A DNA stretch of 64,000 bases from Candidatus Saccharibacteria bacterium UBA6040 (GTDB lineage: Bacteria; Patescibacteriota; Saccharimonadia; Saccharimonadales; Saccharimonadaceae): contig DIZA01000002.1 in NCBI GenBank assembly GCA_002429245.1, positions 62,001-126,000 on the forward strand, read 5' to 3'. Below, one piece after another: positions 50,149 through 59,218 of the stretch. The position numbers were made by a program, and so were the translations under genes. The first letter of the stretch is position 1, and the number at the start of each line of letters is the position of its first letter. Below the pieces are notes generated by a model, which saw nothing but the letters and a program-made list of their open reading frames with translations, did no database searches and was not told the origin of the DNA.

Positions 50149-50180
50149 AAATACCCCCTCATTTTCAGAGGGGGTATTTT
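50149..50180. terminator. Bidirectional terminator
   Basis: AAATACCCCCTC and GAGGGGGTATTT form a 12-bp perfect stem with T-runs on both sides, between two convergent orphan genes. Confidence 0.85.
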
Positions 50181-50200
50181 GCTGTCTTGGGTGTAGGTGT

Positions 50201-50236
50201 GGGGTGACGGGGAGAAATTGCTCTCCCCATCACCCC
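50201..50236 (-). terminator. GC-rich hairpin terminator
   Basis: GGGGTGA(T/C)GGGGAGA and its partner form a long near-perfect stem around a short loop, just after the minus-strand orphan gene. Confidence 0.65.
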
Positions 50237-50242
50237 TGCCCG

Positions 50243-50611
50243 TCACTGGACCGATGCCTTGCCGTACGACTTGACCTGCTCTTCGAGCATGATCTCCAGT
50301 GCAGCGATGACGCCAACCATGGCACGGCCCTCGATCAGAGCGATGCTGTGATGGCTCATGAGCCGCGGCTTGGCCTTGCGGTCGAACAGTGTTCGATCGA
50401 CGCGTGCCAGGCCTTTGGTGGTCATGAGGTAGTGCTTGTCGATGGGTCGACAGATGGCCGTCGTCTCCACACCGTCGGTGTCGATGATCGGCTCTTGCCT
50501 CGGACCGATGACGAGGTGTGACAGGTGCGGTTGAACCTTCTGCACCAGCTCAACGAGCCAGTGGCCGGGATCAACAGCGTTGTCGTCCAGACTTGTTTGC
50601 AAAGCGGACAT
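50243..50611 (-). CDS. 122-residue GC-rich orphan protein
   Basis: Soluble protein starting MSALQTSLDDNAVDPGHWLV, with AAAGGAG before the ATG. The middle reads DTDGVETTAICRPIDKHYLM and the end LIEGRAMVGVIAALEIMLEE is helical. No known motif. The promoter TTTATT-17-TATACT lies at 50657-50685. Function unknown. Confidence 0.6.
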   Translation of the reverse strand: MSALQTSLDDNAVDPGHWLVELVQKVQPHLSHLVIGPRQEPIIDTDGVETTAICRPIDKHYLMTTKGLARVDRTLFDRKAKPRLMSHHSIALIEGRAMVGVIAALEIMLEEQVKSYGKASVQ

Positions 50612-50656
50612 GGCCGCTCCTTTCTTTTGATAGAGGGATGGTGCGGTCTGCCAGCG

Positions 50657-50685
50657 AGTATACGCCTCTTGACGAATGAAATAAA
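50657..50685 (-). promoter_or_regulatory. Promoter of the 122-residue orphan gene
   Basis: TTTATT and TATACT, 17 nt apart, on the minus strand. It lies directly downstream of the pth stop codon. Confidence 0.55.
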
Positions 50686-50689
50686 CCCC

Positions 50690-51253
50690 TTACATAGAGG
50701 CGCTGGAAACTTCGAGGGTGCCGCCGACGAACTTTTCAATCAGGTCGTTGACGTGAGGGATAATAACTTTCTCTACCTTTTCGAATTCAGCTTTAGGAAA
50801 GACGCCTAACACGAAGTTGACGTCGTCCATTTTATCGCGGTCCTCGGTCCAGATGCCGACACGGATTCGTTTGTAGTGTTGACCCAGGTGAAGGTTAAGA
50901 TCTTTGACGCCGTTATTGCCAGCATCGCTACCACTGTCTCGGACACGAATGGTCCCTAGTGGCAAAGCAAGGTCATCATGGACGACAAGGAAATCAGTTG
51001 CGGGGTTCAATTTATAGTAATCAACCAATAGTCGGGCAACCATCCCTGTGTCGTTGTAATAGCTCAAGGGCTTCACGAGGATGACTTTCTCGCCACCTAT
51101 CTCGATATTGGCGATGTGGCCTTTATACTTGTCGATAACGCGCCAGACGGCATCATACTTCTCGCCTAACGCATCCACGATAAGAAAACCCGTGTTATGG
51201 CGGGTTTTTTGATATTTTTTATCTGGGTTGCCTTGGGCGAAGACGATCTTCAT
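50690..51253 (-). CDS. pth: Peptidyl-tRNA hydrolase
   Basis: 187 residues. It releases peptides from stalled peptidyl-tRNA. The family signature is visible as VFAQGNPDKKYQKTRHNTGF, with the catalytic His in TRHNTGF. VVHDDLALPLGTIRVRDSGSDAGNNGVKDL holds the conserved Asp and Gly-rich stretch (usually GxAGHNGLK). LKPLSYYNDTG aligns with the usual MNxSG, where the first Asn is missing. TAGAAT lies 6 nt before the ATG, so it is leaderless. Confidence 0.92.
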   Translation of the reverse strand: MKIVFAQGNPDKKYQKTRHNTGFLIVDALGEKYDAVWRVIDKYKGHIANIEIGGEKVILVKPLSYYNDTGMVARLLVDYYKLNPATDFLVVHDDLALPLGTIRVRDSGSDAGNNGVKDLNLHLGQHYKRIRVGIWTEDRDKMDDVNFVLGVFPKAEFEKVEKVIIPHVNDLIEKFVGGTLEVSSASM

Positions 51254-51288
51254 ATGTTCATTCTACTACATTCTCTTGAGGATAGGTA

Positions 51289-51317
51289 TTGATTTTTCTA
51301 ATAATTAGTTTCATAAT
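51289..51317 (+). promoter_or_regulatory. Promoter of the 137-residue membrane protein
   Basis: TTGATT (51289-51294) and CATAAT (51312-51317) with a 17-nt spacer. A leader of about 50 nt follows. Confidence 0.7.
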
Positions 51318-51374
51318 AACTCAAGTCTTTTTCGGGACAATTGCACTGCACATCGAATATCGGGGAGGCACTAC

Positions 51375-51788
51375 ATGGAAAAGGAATTGCCAGGTCTTAA
51401 CTGGCGCGAAGTAAAGCGCTGGGCATGGATCGTGGCATCGGTCGGAGTCTTCGGACTGATGTACTACTGGGTCCTGGGGTATGCTTCGGCACACACCAGG
51501 CAGGGAAACTTGATCCTGGCAGTACTGACCGCAGTTGGAGCCCTTGGGATCTACGCAGCCGTCGCAGGAACAAACGAGTTCTACGGTCGTCGCAAATGGT
51601 CATACCATCGCTACGGACGCATCATCGCACTGGTCGTCACGGGTCTGGTTGTCTCTCACGTCGTGGGATTCATCATGCCGACGCCTGGGCTACAGAGCTA
51701 CTTCGTGTTCGCACCACTGGTGCTGTTCACGGCGAGCGTGTTCGTCCTGGTCGCCATCGGATGGGTCAGATCCTTCAGGCGCGACTAG
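51375..51788 (+). CDS. GC-rich orphan membrane protein, four spans
   Basis: 137 residues with helices at about 17-35, 46-66, 83-103 and 108-131 (for example VFAPLVLFTASVFVLVAIGW). GGGAGG precedes the ATG. It resembles the 153-residue gene at 49601 in size, codon use and regulation but not clearly in sequence. Function unknown. Confidence 0.6.
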   Translation: MEKELPGLNWREVKRWAWIVASVGVFGLMYYWVLGYASAHTRQGNLILAVLTAVGALGIYAAVAGTNEFYGRRKWSYHRYGRIIALVVTGLVVSHVVGFIMPTPGLQSYFVFAPLVLFTASVFVLVAIGWVRSFRRD

Positions 51789-51835
51789 AAGAAACAACGG
51801 GAGCAATCCCACAATTAATACCCTGCTTCACGGTT

Positions 51836-51870
51836 GAGCCTCGCTCTCTGGAGCGGGGTTCTTCCTTTTT
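51836..51870 (+). terminator. GC-rich hairpin terminator
   Basis: GAGCCTCGCTC and GAGCGGGGTTC pair around TCTG, followed by TTCCTTTTT. Confidence 0.8.
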
Positions 51871-51878
51871 AAGAGAGT

Positions 51879-53342
51879 TTACTCAGAAAGATTTTTGCGA
51901 GCTTCTTTTTTGGCTTCGCGGCCAGCTTCTTGCCGAGCGGCAAGATTCACTTTGGCTTCTTCGTTCTTGGCTTTTGCCTTGTTGATGGGCTCTTTACCTT
52001 CAGCAATACGAGCTTTGTTGTCTTTGACTTGTTTCTCGTCGACGAAACTAAATTTAATCGGGGTGCCGACGTAGTCAAAAGCTTCGCGGAAGTTGCGTTC
52101 GATATAGCGTTTATAAGACCAGTGAATAAATTTGAGGTTGCTGCCGTGAATGACGAACCATGGTGGTGATGTGTCAGTCTGGACGACGTAACGAAGACGC
52201 GGATGGGTGTTTTTAAGCCCTGCTGGTGGGTGCTTTTGAACAATAGTTTGCAAGAGGTCGTTCATTTGACGAGTCTTGTGTTCAGTCAAGCGGCGTTCGT
52301 CTATTTCAAGCGCAAGATCAAACAATTTGGTGACATTTTGGCCAGTCACGCTACTGGTGAAGATAAGAGGTGCCCAAGGCACGAACTCAAACGTATGAGC
52401 GATCTTTGGAGCAATGGCATCACGGGTAAATTCGTCTTTGTCTTCGACGATATCCCATTTACTGACGACAATAACGAGGCCCTTGCCTGCTTCGTCGATA
52501 ATACCAGCGAGGCGTTGGTCGAGCGCCGTGTTCAGTTCGTTCGCTTCCATCAGAAGGAAACAAATATCAGATTCTTCAATTGCCTGGAGCGTACGAAGGA
52601 CTGAAAATTTCTCGATGCCGACTTCTTGCTTACCAGGTTTTCGCATACCAGCGGTATCGAGGATTTCGATGTTGACGTTTTTGTATTTGATAGCGATACG
52701 GTTAACGTCGCGAGTGGTTCCTGCGATATTAGCGACAATTGCTTGTTGCTTGCCTGCGAGGGTGTTGAAGAGATTACTCTTACCCACATTCGGACGGCCG
52801 ATAAGTGAAATACGGATAACGTCGCCAGCTGGTTCGTCTTGTGCGGGTGGAATCAGCTCGGTGATTGTCTGAATCGCCGCTTCGATACCGATGTTGTGTT
52901 CGGCGCTGGTACGGATAATTTCTTTAATGCCGAGGCGTTTGAATTCGTCAGACGGAAGGCTGCCCGAAAGGTCAACTTTGTTGATGAGGAGCAAGACAGG
53001 CTTCTTGCTGCGAAGTGCTTTCTTGGCAACAAACTTGTCTTGGTCGCTGGCATATTGCGTACCGTCGACGACAACCATGATGACATCAGCAGCTTCAGCC
53101 GCCTCTGTAATTTGTTCTTGGATTGAGGCTTCAAAGTCGTCGGCTGCGTCTTTAAGACCAGCGGTGTCGACCAGCCAAAACGTGTGATCGTTGTGGGTTA
53201 CTTTACCCAGAACGTTGTCACGAGTAGTACCTGCTTCTTTTGCCACAATTGCCTGACGAGACCGTACGAAACGGTTAAAGAGCGAACTCTTTCCGACATT
53301 CGCTTGTCCAATAATTGCAACGGTTGGTAATTTAGAGGCCAT
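51879..53342 (-). CDS. der: Ribosome assembly GTPase Der (EngA)
   Basis: 487 residues with two tandem GTPase domains and a KH-like domain. First G1 is GQANVGKSSLFNRF and second GRPNVGKSNLFNTL; G3 motifs are VDTAGLKD and LDTAGMRK; G4 motifs are LINKVDLSG and VVSKWDIVE. It acts in 50S subunit assembly. A charged Lys/Glu/Ala tail (about 445-487) is added. TATAAT lies 11 nt before the ATG. Confidence 0.96.
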   Translation of the reverse strand: MASKLPTVAIIGQANVGKSSLFNRFVRSRQAIVAKEAGTTRDNVLGKVTHNDHTFWLVDTAGLKDAADDFEASIQEQITEAAEAADVIMVVVDGTQYASDQDKFVAKKALRSKKPVLLLINKVDLSGSLPSDEFKRLGIKEIIRTSAEHNIGIEAAIQTITELIPPAQDEPAGDVIRISLIGRPNVGKSNLFNTLAGKQQAIVANIAGTTRDVNRIAIKYKNVNIEILDTAGMRKPGKQEVGIEKFSVLRTLQAIEESDICFLLMEANELNTALDQRLAGIIDEAGKGLVIVVSKWDIVEDKDEFTRDAIAPKIAHTFEFVPWAPLIFTSSVTGQNVTKLFDLALEIDERRLTEHKTRQMNDLLQTIVQKHPPAGLKNTHPRLRYVVQTDTSPPWFVIHGSNLKFIHWSYKRYIERNFREAFDYVGTPIKFSFVDEKQVKDNKARIAEGKEPINKAKAKNEEAKVNLAARQEAGREAKKEARKNLSE

Positions 53343-53391
53343 AACAGAGGGTAATTATAACAGAGGTCGCATTATTTTGCGAGCATAAGCG

Positions 53392-53970
53392 CTATTGTAC
53401 CCAAGGGTGCTTGTAGAATGCGTGAACTGCGAGCTCGCCAGCCCAAGGTGCAAAACGATTAAAGATTGGCCACGGCGTAAGAACTCCGTCGTTCATTTCG
53501 ATCGCAGGGCAACCACGATTGTTGCTGACATCTACGGATTGGTCTACTTCAATTGCCTGCTCGTCGGGACTTAAACGATAAATTTCCCCTGGCCTATCAA
53601 ACAACTGCCAACTTCGTTCAGGTTTTTGTTTTGCCATAATCGCAAGCCCATCGAGTGTTCGCTGGTGTCGTGCGATGGCGATAGCCCTCTCTATTGGGAT
53701 GCCTGGGTGATGAGCCATGGTTTCAGAGACGTACATTGATACTTGGCCGATGCCGTATAAGAGTAGATAGCCAAGCTCGGACTTCTCCCCTGTCTTCTCG
53801 CCGTATTCAGCCATAAGATGTGTTCGCGCAGTACCGGGAAGTTCATGTGTTCTTGGCTGGCCCAAGTCTTCATACAGTTGGGCTGGATCGTGCGCGACAG
53901 CAAAGCCAAAAAGCTTTCTGGCTTCATGATCACGATCAACAACTACATTCTGATTAATAACATCTGTCAT
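53392..53970 (-). CDS. Hypothetical protein, 192 residues
   Basis: Start taken at ATG 53970 (MTDVINQNVVVDRDHEARKLF), since the longer frame from 53997 begins inside the promoter area (TATAGT near 53990). It is soluble with helical stretches (IERAIAIARHQRTLDGLAIM). TPWPIFNRFAPWAGELAVHAF at the end is Trp-rich. No family is recognised. Confidence 0.6.
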   Translation of the reverse strand: MTDVINQNVVVDRDHEARKLFGFAVAHDPAQLYEDLGQPRTHELPGTARTHLMAEYGEKTGEKSELGYLLLYGIGQVSMYVSETMAHHPGIPIERAIAIARHQRTLDGLAIMAKQKPERSWQLFDRPGEIYRLSPDEQAIEVDQSVDVSNNRGCPAIEMNDGVLTPWPIFNRFAPWAGELAVHAFYKHPWVQ

Positions 53971-54020
53971 GGTGGTGGTAATCAGAAGACTATACAATAA
54001 ATACTGATTCTTGTGAAGAC

Positions 54021-54698
54021 CTACAGCTTCTCAACAATAGAAAACTCACCAGGCTTTATATCACCCAGCGTATAATGGCCAAAATCTGTTCGATGTAGTC
54101 GTGTCACGTTATAGCCGATAGAGAAAAAGGTTCGGCGAATCTGACGGTTGCGTCCTTCATGCATGGTGACAATCCAGTTCTCGCGACTGTCATCAACGCG
54201 TTCCAGGCTTAATTGGCTTGGGCCGTCCTCTAATTGAATGCCGTGATCGGCTATCATCTGTTGGTGTAATGGCGCTAAGGGGATATCAAGGGTAATTTCG
54301 TACTTCTTTGTCTTGTAGAATTTCGGGTGCGTCATCTGATACGCAAAGTCACCATCATTAGTCAGGAGCATGAGGCCACTACTGTCTTTATCGAGACGTC
54401 CGACAGGTTTAAGCGTGTGGTATTTTTCAGGTAATAACGAGTAGATTGTCTGTGTTTCACCCTGTTGTTTACGGGATGATACGTAGCCCGTCGGCTTGTT
54501 GAGGGCAATATATTCAAAGTCCACCGCTGCACCAAGTGGTTGATTGCGGATAGTGATCTCATCCCCTTCTTCGAAGCGAGCGCCGAGGGTGACTTTGGCA
54601 CCGTTTACTTTGACGTGCCCATAGTCAATAAGCTCGTCGGCTTCACGACGTGAGATGCCCATTTGAAGGGCGAGATGTTTATTAAGACGTTCTCTCAT
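54021..54698 (-). CDS. rluB: RsuA/RluB-family pseudouridine synthase
   Basis: 225 residues. The N-terminal S4 RNA-binding domain (about 1-60) is followed by the catalytic fold. The catalytic Asp is in VGRLDKDSSGLMLLTNDG, and ENWIVTMHEGRNRQIRRTF is the KIM-like motif. It isomerises a uridine in 23S or 16S rRNA; which one is not decided here. TATACT lies 7 nt before the ATG. Confidence 0.88.
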   Translation of the reverse strand: MRERLNKHLALQMGISRREADELIDYGHVKVNGAKVTLGARFEEGDEITIRNQPLGAAVDFEYIALNKPTGYVSSRKQQGETQTIYSLLPEKYHTLKPVGRLDKDSSGLMLLTNDGDFAYQMTHPKFYKTKKYEITLDIPLAPLHQQMIADHGIQLEDGPSQLSLERVDDSRENWIVTMHEGRNRQIRRTFFSIGYNVTRLHRTDFGHYTLGDIKPGEFSIVEKL

Positions 54699-54725
54699 GC
54701 TGACTAGTATAACAGCTTACGGGGG

Positions 54726-55727
54726 TTACACGCCCGGTTGAGGTGGAAGCGGAGGAACTGGGGGATTCGGAGGGAGAGGGATTGCATACTGCTGAGGAGG
54801 CAGTGGTGCTGGTGCAACTGGCGCAGGATCCGGGTTGAGTGCTTGGATATGCGCATTCAGCTCTTGGTTCATCTGAGAAGCGATATCGGCGACGCCACCT
54901 TGGGTGAGGCTGTCGGCTGATGGAAGCGGATTAATGATGCGGTCACCAAGCCCTGCTGGGGGATCTGATGAGAACGGCGCAGTTGGCTGTGGAAGCGGTG
55001 TCGGTGCTACTGGCGCAGGAGCAATAGGAACTACTGGAGCAATAAAGACTGGCTGTGCAGGAGGTGGCGCTACTGGAGCAATAGGCGCTACTGCTGGTGT
55101 CACGGGAACTTCGTAAGGGGCAGGAGCCGCTACTGGTTGTGGCATCGGTGTAAGGGCTGGAGTATCAACAGCAACTGGCACGGGTGCGGTTACGGCTTCA
55201 ACTTCAACAGGAGCTGCAATCACAGGTGTTGGTTGGATGGGAGCAACTGGTGCTGGTGCAAGCGGATCAACTGGTGCAGGAACGGCCGTAGGAGCTGCAG
55301 GAGTCGCAACGGGAGCCGCCGCAGGAAATACTGGTCCAGCAGGAGCCGCACCACCGATGCCGTCACCAAGGACGTCATGGACGGTCCGGACAACGTCTTC
55401 GATACCAACTTGAGATTTAACCAAGTAACGATCTGCGCCAAGGGCTTCGCCACGGGCGCGTTGATCTTCGCTGGAAAGCGCGGTCATCATAATGACTTTA
55501 ATATCTTTTGTTTCTGTTGTGCTTCGCAGGATGTCGAGCATGTCGAATCCACTAATCTTTGGCATCATGACGTCGCTAACGATCAAGTCAGGACGCTCTT
55601 TAATTGCTACAGCTAATGCTTCTTCGCCGTCACCAGCAGAGGTAATAGTGTACCCTTCGGCCATGAGGCGGACTCCATAAATTTCGCGGAGGCTTTTGTC
55701 GTCTTCTACCAGTAAAATTTTTGCCAT
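54726..55727 (-). CDS. Response regulator with long Pro/Ala-rich tail
   Basis: 333 residues. A receiver domain (1-120; phosphoacceptor Asp52 in LIVSDVMMPK, Lys in YLVKSQ) is followed by about 200 residues of Pro, Ala and Val in PVAP-like runs, ending PPVPPLPPQPGV. No DNA-binding output domain. The receiver is close to that at 8265-8663. The kinase directly upstream has a similar Pro/Ala/Gln tail, so the tails may hold the pair together or to the envelope. Confidence 0.85.
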   Translation of the reverse strand: MAKILLVEDDKSLREIYGVRLMAEGYTITSAGDGEEALAVAIKERPDLIVSDVMMPKISGFDMLDILRSTTETKDIKVIMMTALSSEDQRARGEALGADRYLVKSQVGIEDVVRTVHDVLGDGIGGAAPAGPVFPAAAPVATPAAPTAVPAPVDPLAPAPVAPIQPTPVIAAPVEVEAVTAPVPVAVDTPALTPMPQPVAAPAPYEVPVTPAVAPIAPVAPPPAQPVFIAPVVPIAPAPVAPTPLPQPTAPFSSDPPAGLGDRIINPLPSADSLTQGGVADIASQMNQELNAHIQALNPDPAPVAPAPLPPQQYAIPLPPNPPVPPLPPQPGV

Positions 55728-55779
55728 AATTACCCTTTATTCTATCTGATGATCTTTAAAATTACTATAGTGCTTATGG

Positions 55780-57708
55780 TTACTGTTGTCCAGCTGGCGG
55801 GGGTGGTGTGTTTTGTGCTTTTGCCATTGCCTCTAGTTCGCGGACGTGCGCCATGATCTGCTCACGGCTAAGACTTTCACCACGTGGGACGGTTGTGGCT
55901 GCTTTGACGGCGCCTGGAGCCTCTTGAGCCACTGGTTGTTGTTGAGCAACCTGTCCTGCTGCTGGAGGGTACGGATTAACGACGGGAGGCATCGCTGGTG
56001 CGGTCGGTGGCGCAACTGGCGCTTGTGTCGCCTGTTGCGCTGCGGCGGCGGCTTGGGCAAATTGCTTTTGACGTAAGTCGGCAGCTTCTTGGCTATCGAT
56101 GCGAGGTAGTTCGAGGAAGAAGGTACTTCCCTGTCCGTGGACGCTTTCTAGATATAAACGACCCTGCATTGCTTCGGCTAAGCGGCGTGAAAGATATAAT
56201 CCAAGCCCAGTTCCACCGATTTGTTGGCGGTCGGCATTATCGACGCGGTAGAACTTTTGGAACAAGTGTGGCACGTCTTCGGCGGGAATACCAAGACCGC
56301 TGTCTTTGACGCTAACGATGACCTTGCTGTCTGTGCCTGTGACGTCGACGACAACTTCGCCCTTCAATGTGTACTTTATGGCATTTTCGACCAAGTTATC
56401 GATGATTTCACGGATGTGATCGTTGTCTTGGTTAACGAAGAGGACGGGCGTAATAGTCTTTTGATTGTTGTTGTCTTTCGGTTTGAAAGTCAGGGTAAGT
56501 CCCTTTTCGGTCGCCTTTTGGATTAAGCCTTGCACGATCGTTTCTGTATAGGTCGCAAGATCGACAACCTTTGGTGTGTTCGTCAGGCGACCATCTTCGG
56601 ATTTAGAGACGTCTAGGAGGTCCTGGAACAGCCGTCCAAGGTGTTGAGCCGCCTCGTGTGCCTTCATGATGAAGTCACGGGCCTTGGCGTCGATTTGAGC
56701 AGTATTCGGGTTCAGTGCCAAGCCCAAGTAGCCTTCAATCGAAGCAACTGGCGTACGCATTTCGTGACTGGCAGTGCTGATAAATTCGGCCTGTTCGCGC
56801 TCTTCTGCCTTTTCTTTTGTCATGTCGCGGAAGACGGTAATGACACCAGAACCAGCGGTCCCGATCGGTGATACCACTAGCGACGAGGTGACCTTTTTAC
56901 CTGATTTTGTCAGGATGATGAGGGCGCTGGAGCGGATCTGCTGGTTGGTATTAAGGACCTGCATGATTGGGTCGTTGGTCGGATCAAGCGGTTTATTATT
57001 GAGGTCGGTCAGTTGTAAAATCGATTTGTAGTTCAGCATTAGGGCATCTTGCTTGCCCCACCCGAGGATCTCTTGGGCCGCCGGGTTAATCAGCTGAATA
57101 GTCCCCTGCGCGTCGATTGCAATGACGCCGTCACCGATAGCGTTAATGACGATTTCAGAACGGTTGGCGACTTCGGACAGTTCGCTGGCTAGTGTTTTGA
57201 CGCTTTTTTCGGCTTCCGTCGTCGTGTGGTTGCGCCAGAGGATGATACCGATGATGGTTGGCAGTAACGAACTGACCCCTACTATGCCGATGAGGCTAGG
57301 GCTGAACTTGTTGGCGAGGTACTGCTCGGCGAAAAATACCCCCGTCGCGACGATGATTGGGAGCCACCCGTAGACGGCGAAGACGCCACTAAAGAAAGCG
57401 GCTAGCATCCAGAGCATCAAGAATGGTGACGTAATGCCACCTGTTTGGAAGACTAAAAGCCCAACCGCGAGGCTGAATAACAGATAGACAACCAGCGGTT
57501 CGATAAAGTGGTGTGTTTTTGGTTCGATGAAGTAGCTGAGGATACTCATTAATATCGTAGCGGTGGCGGCGATTGCGACGAAAATACTGACATTAAACGG
57601 TCCAACTGCCGCAATACTCGTAACGAGCGGGAGAATATAAAGCACCAAAATAGCCAACGAAAGCAAAAAAGCCACCTCGTAGATGCGGCGATGCCAAAAA
57701 CGTGACAA
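55780..57708 (-). CDS. Membrane histidine kinase with PAS domain and Pro-rich tail
   Basis: 642 residues from TTG, with TATAAC 10 nt upstream. About six membrane helices (about 10-175) are followed by a PAS domain (about 190-300: GVIAIDAQGTIQLINPAAQE), HisKA (ISTASHEMRTPVASIEGYL) and HATPase (NLVENAIKYTL, DSGLGIPAEDV, GGTGLGLYLSRRLAEAM). A tail of about 100 residues rich in Pro, Ala and Gln follows. It resembles VicK/WalK in layout. The response regulator gene lies 52 nt downstream. Confidence 0.9.
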   Translation of the reverse strand: MSRFWHRRIYEVAFLLSLAILVLYILPLVTSIAAVGPFNVSIFVAIAATATILMSILSYFIEPKTHHFIEPLVVYLLFSLAVGLLVFQTGGITSPFLMLWMLAAFFSGVFAVYGWLPIIVATGVFFAEQYLANKFSPSLIGIVGVSSLLPTIIGIILWRNHTTTEAEKSVKTLASELSEVANRSEIVINAIGDGVIAIDAQGTIQLINPAAQEILGWGKQDALMLNYKSILQLTDLNNKPLDPTNDPIMQVLNTNQQIRSSALIILTKSGKKVTSSLVVSPIGTAGSGVITVFRDMTKEKAEEREQAEFISTASHEMRTPVASIEGYLGLALNPNTAQIDAKARDFIMKAHEAAQHLGRLFQDLLDVSKSEDGRLTNTPKVVDLATYTETIVQGLIQKATEKGLTLTFKPKDNNNQKTITPVLFVNQDNDHIREIIDNLVENAIKYTLKGEVVVDVTGTDSKVIVSVKDSGLGIPAEDVPHLFQKFYRVDNADRQQIGGTGLGLYLSRRLAEAMQGRLYLESVHGQGSTFFLELPRIDSQEAADLRQKQFAQAAAAAQQATQAPVAPPTAPAMPPVVNPYPPAAGQVAQQQPVAQEAPGAVKAATTVPRGESLSREQIMAHVRELEAMAKAQNTPPPPAGQQ

Positions 57709-57780
57709 TGTAAGCGGTGTTATAGCTGCCCCCTAATTTACTTCGGTCAAAGTGCTTGTGGATAGTATGACTTATGACGG

Positions 57781-57797
57781 GGGTTGTGGCAAGAGAA
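57781..57797 (+). repeat. 17-bp direct repeat, left copy
   Basis: GGGTTGTGGCAAGAGAA; matches 59219-59235 at 16 of 17 positions. The two copies bracket the Nudix block. Confidence 0.6.
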
Positions 57798-57800
57798 AAG

Positions 57801-58292
57801 CTACTGTGCGTGGCTGGTTTCGTAAGCATCAAGGACTTCTTGCAGGCTGACGCTGTGGCGGAAGGCTCCTTCAGTCAGGTTTTCGGGTGCAATCCATTCG
57901 GCGATGCCATTTGTGTATTTCGTCTCGCTGTCGGTTATTGCAGCGTTTGAGATCTCGCCAGACACGTATTCGCCGTCAAAGAAGAACATAAATGCTTGGA
58001 CAGGTTTGCTGTCTTTGTCGCGCTGGAAAAAGCGGGAGGTATTGTAGAAGACTTTGCCTGGTGTGACGACGAGGCCGGTTTCTTCTTTGAGTTCTCGGAT
58101 CAGGGCGTCTTCAAGCGTTTCACCCTTCTCTACTCCACCGCCGGGCCAGCTGACGCCGTCCCATTGTTTGGTGACGAGAATTTTATCGTCTTTTTTGATG
58201 ACGGCGTAGACGCGGATTGTTTGGGTGAGGTCGGCGAGGTTGGCTTGGTATGAATTGCCGTAGACGTCGTGGGTGGTGACAGTGTTACTCAT
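57801..58292 (-). CDS. Nudix hydrolase
   Basis: 163 residues. The Nudix box is complete: [18 protein letters not shown] then KEETGL (Gx5Ex7REUxEExGU). It splits a nucleoside diphosphate linked to another group; the exact substrate is unknown. The N-terminal beta strand segment is [21 protein letters not shown]. Confidence 0.88.
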   Translation of the reverse strand: MSNTVTTHDVYGNSYQANLADLTQTIRVYAVIKKDDKILVTKQWDGVSWPGGGVEKGETLEDALIRELKEETGLVVTPGKVFYNTSRFFQRDKDSKPVQAFMFFFDGEYVSGEISNAAITDSETKYTNGIAEWIAPENLTEGAFRHSVSLQEVLDAYETSHAQ

Positions 58293-58302
58293 AGTTTTTA
58301 AA

Positions 58303-58488
58303 TTATTTACTTTCGTCTGCAGCTTTTAGCACACGCTTTATTAAGTCGGCGTCTTTTAATGGGGGCAAGCCAGGTTTGTCTTCTACGACTTCTTTAGTAT
58401 CTAAATCAACAAAATAAGTTAGTTCATCGAGCTTAATAACTAATAGTGGTTTATCGTCTAATGTTCCAACCATAAATGTTCGTGGCAT
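58303..58488 (-). CDS. 61-residue hypothetical protein
   Basis: Short and soluble, from [20 protein letters not shown] to [16 protein letters not shown]. It is placed 10 nt before the Nudix gene and 4 nt after the upstream gene, which supports a real operon member. Function unknown. Confidence 0.55.
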   Translation of the reverse strand: MPRTFMVGTLDDKPLLVIKLDELTYFVDLDTKEVVEDKPGLPPLKDADLIKRVLKAADESK

Positions 58489-58492
58489 ACTA

Positions 58493-59191
58493 TTAGTCCT
58501 CCTGCGGTTCTTTATTAGTTAGTTTCTTTAGTATAATCTCAAAGTTTGCTTCGCCAATATTCTTTGGGGATATGGTGACATTGAGGGAGCTATTAAGTGT
58601 CATATAGGGATACGCGTCAAGTTCAGGCACTGCTTCTAACCATAGCTTTTTACTACGCATGATAACGATTGTTTTTTGCCGACTTATTGCTTCGCGAACT
58701 AGGTTGAAAGAGAAATGTTGTGACGGCACCTTGAGACCTTTAATTTTATCGGCGTTTTTAGAATGATATCCCAAGTACTCGATAAGCATAATTTTTTCAC
58801 GAAGCACTGATTCGGTAATCCCTGCTTGTAAAAGTGGCTTGAGTTTTCTCTTCCACCATATGTGACCACCGGTCTCTTCAAAGGAACCGCTAAAGTAGTA
58901 AAATGGTGAACCGTGTGGGTCATTTAGATTTGTGCGGTTAGCTTCTAAGAATTCTGGCATCTTTAGGTTTAGCTCAATGTCACTATCTATGAAGCCCGGG
59001 TTTAATGCTAGAAATATGACTTCAGCGGACTCTAGTCCTCCGACGAATGGATCGGGTAAAGTATCTATTCTCAACTCCTTTGCGTGTCGCGAGCGTTCAA
59101 TAATAAACATGTCTTCAGGTAGCACGTAAGGAGGTTTTGACGATAAATTTTTCCAAGGATTTTGTAGAGATTTGTCCATCGGGTTACTCAT
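58493..59191 (-). CDS. Protein with uracil-DNA-glycosylase-like pattern (tentative)
   Basis: 232 residues from ATG 59191. The order of motifs is PDPFVGGLESAEVIFLALNPGF, a central helical part with GGHIWWKRKLKPLLQAGI, and TIVIMRSKKLWLEAVP. The NPGF and late strand-plus-charged loop pattern recall UDG-superfamily proteins. No strict catalytic motif is seen. Equally it may be a different alpha/beta protein. Confidence 0.45.
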   Translation of the reverse strand: MSNPMDKSLQNPWKNLSSKPPYVLPEDMFIIERSRHAKELRIDTLPDPFVGGLESAEVIFLALNPGFIDSDIELNLKMPEFLEANRTNLNDPHGSPFYYFSGSFEETGGHIWWKRKLKPLLQAGITESVLREKIMLIEYLGYHSKNADKIKGLKVPSQHFSFNLVREAISRQKTIVIMRSKKLWLEAVPELDAYPYMTLNSSLNVTISPKNIGEANFEIILKKLTNKEPQED

Positions 59192-59218
59192 AGTGATAAT
59201 TAGTGTGACGGAATAACA

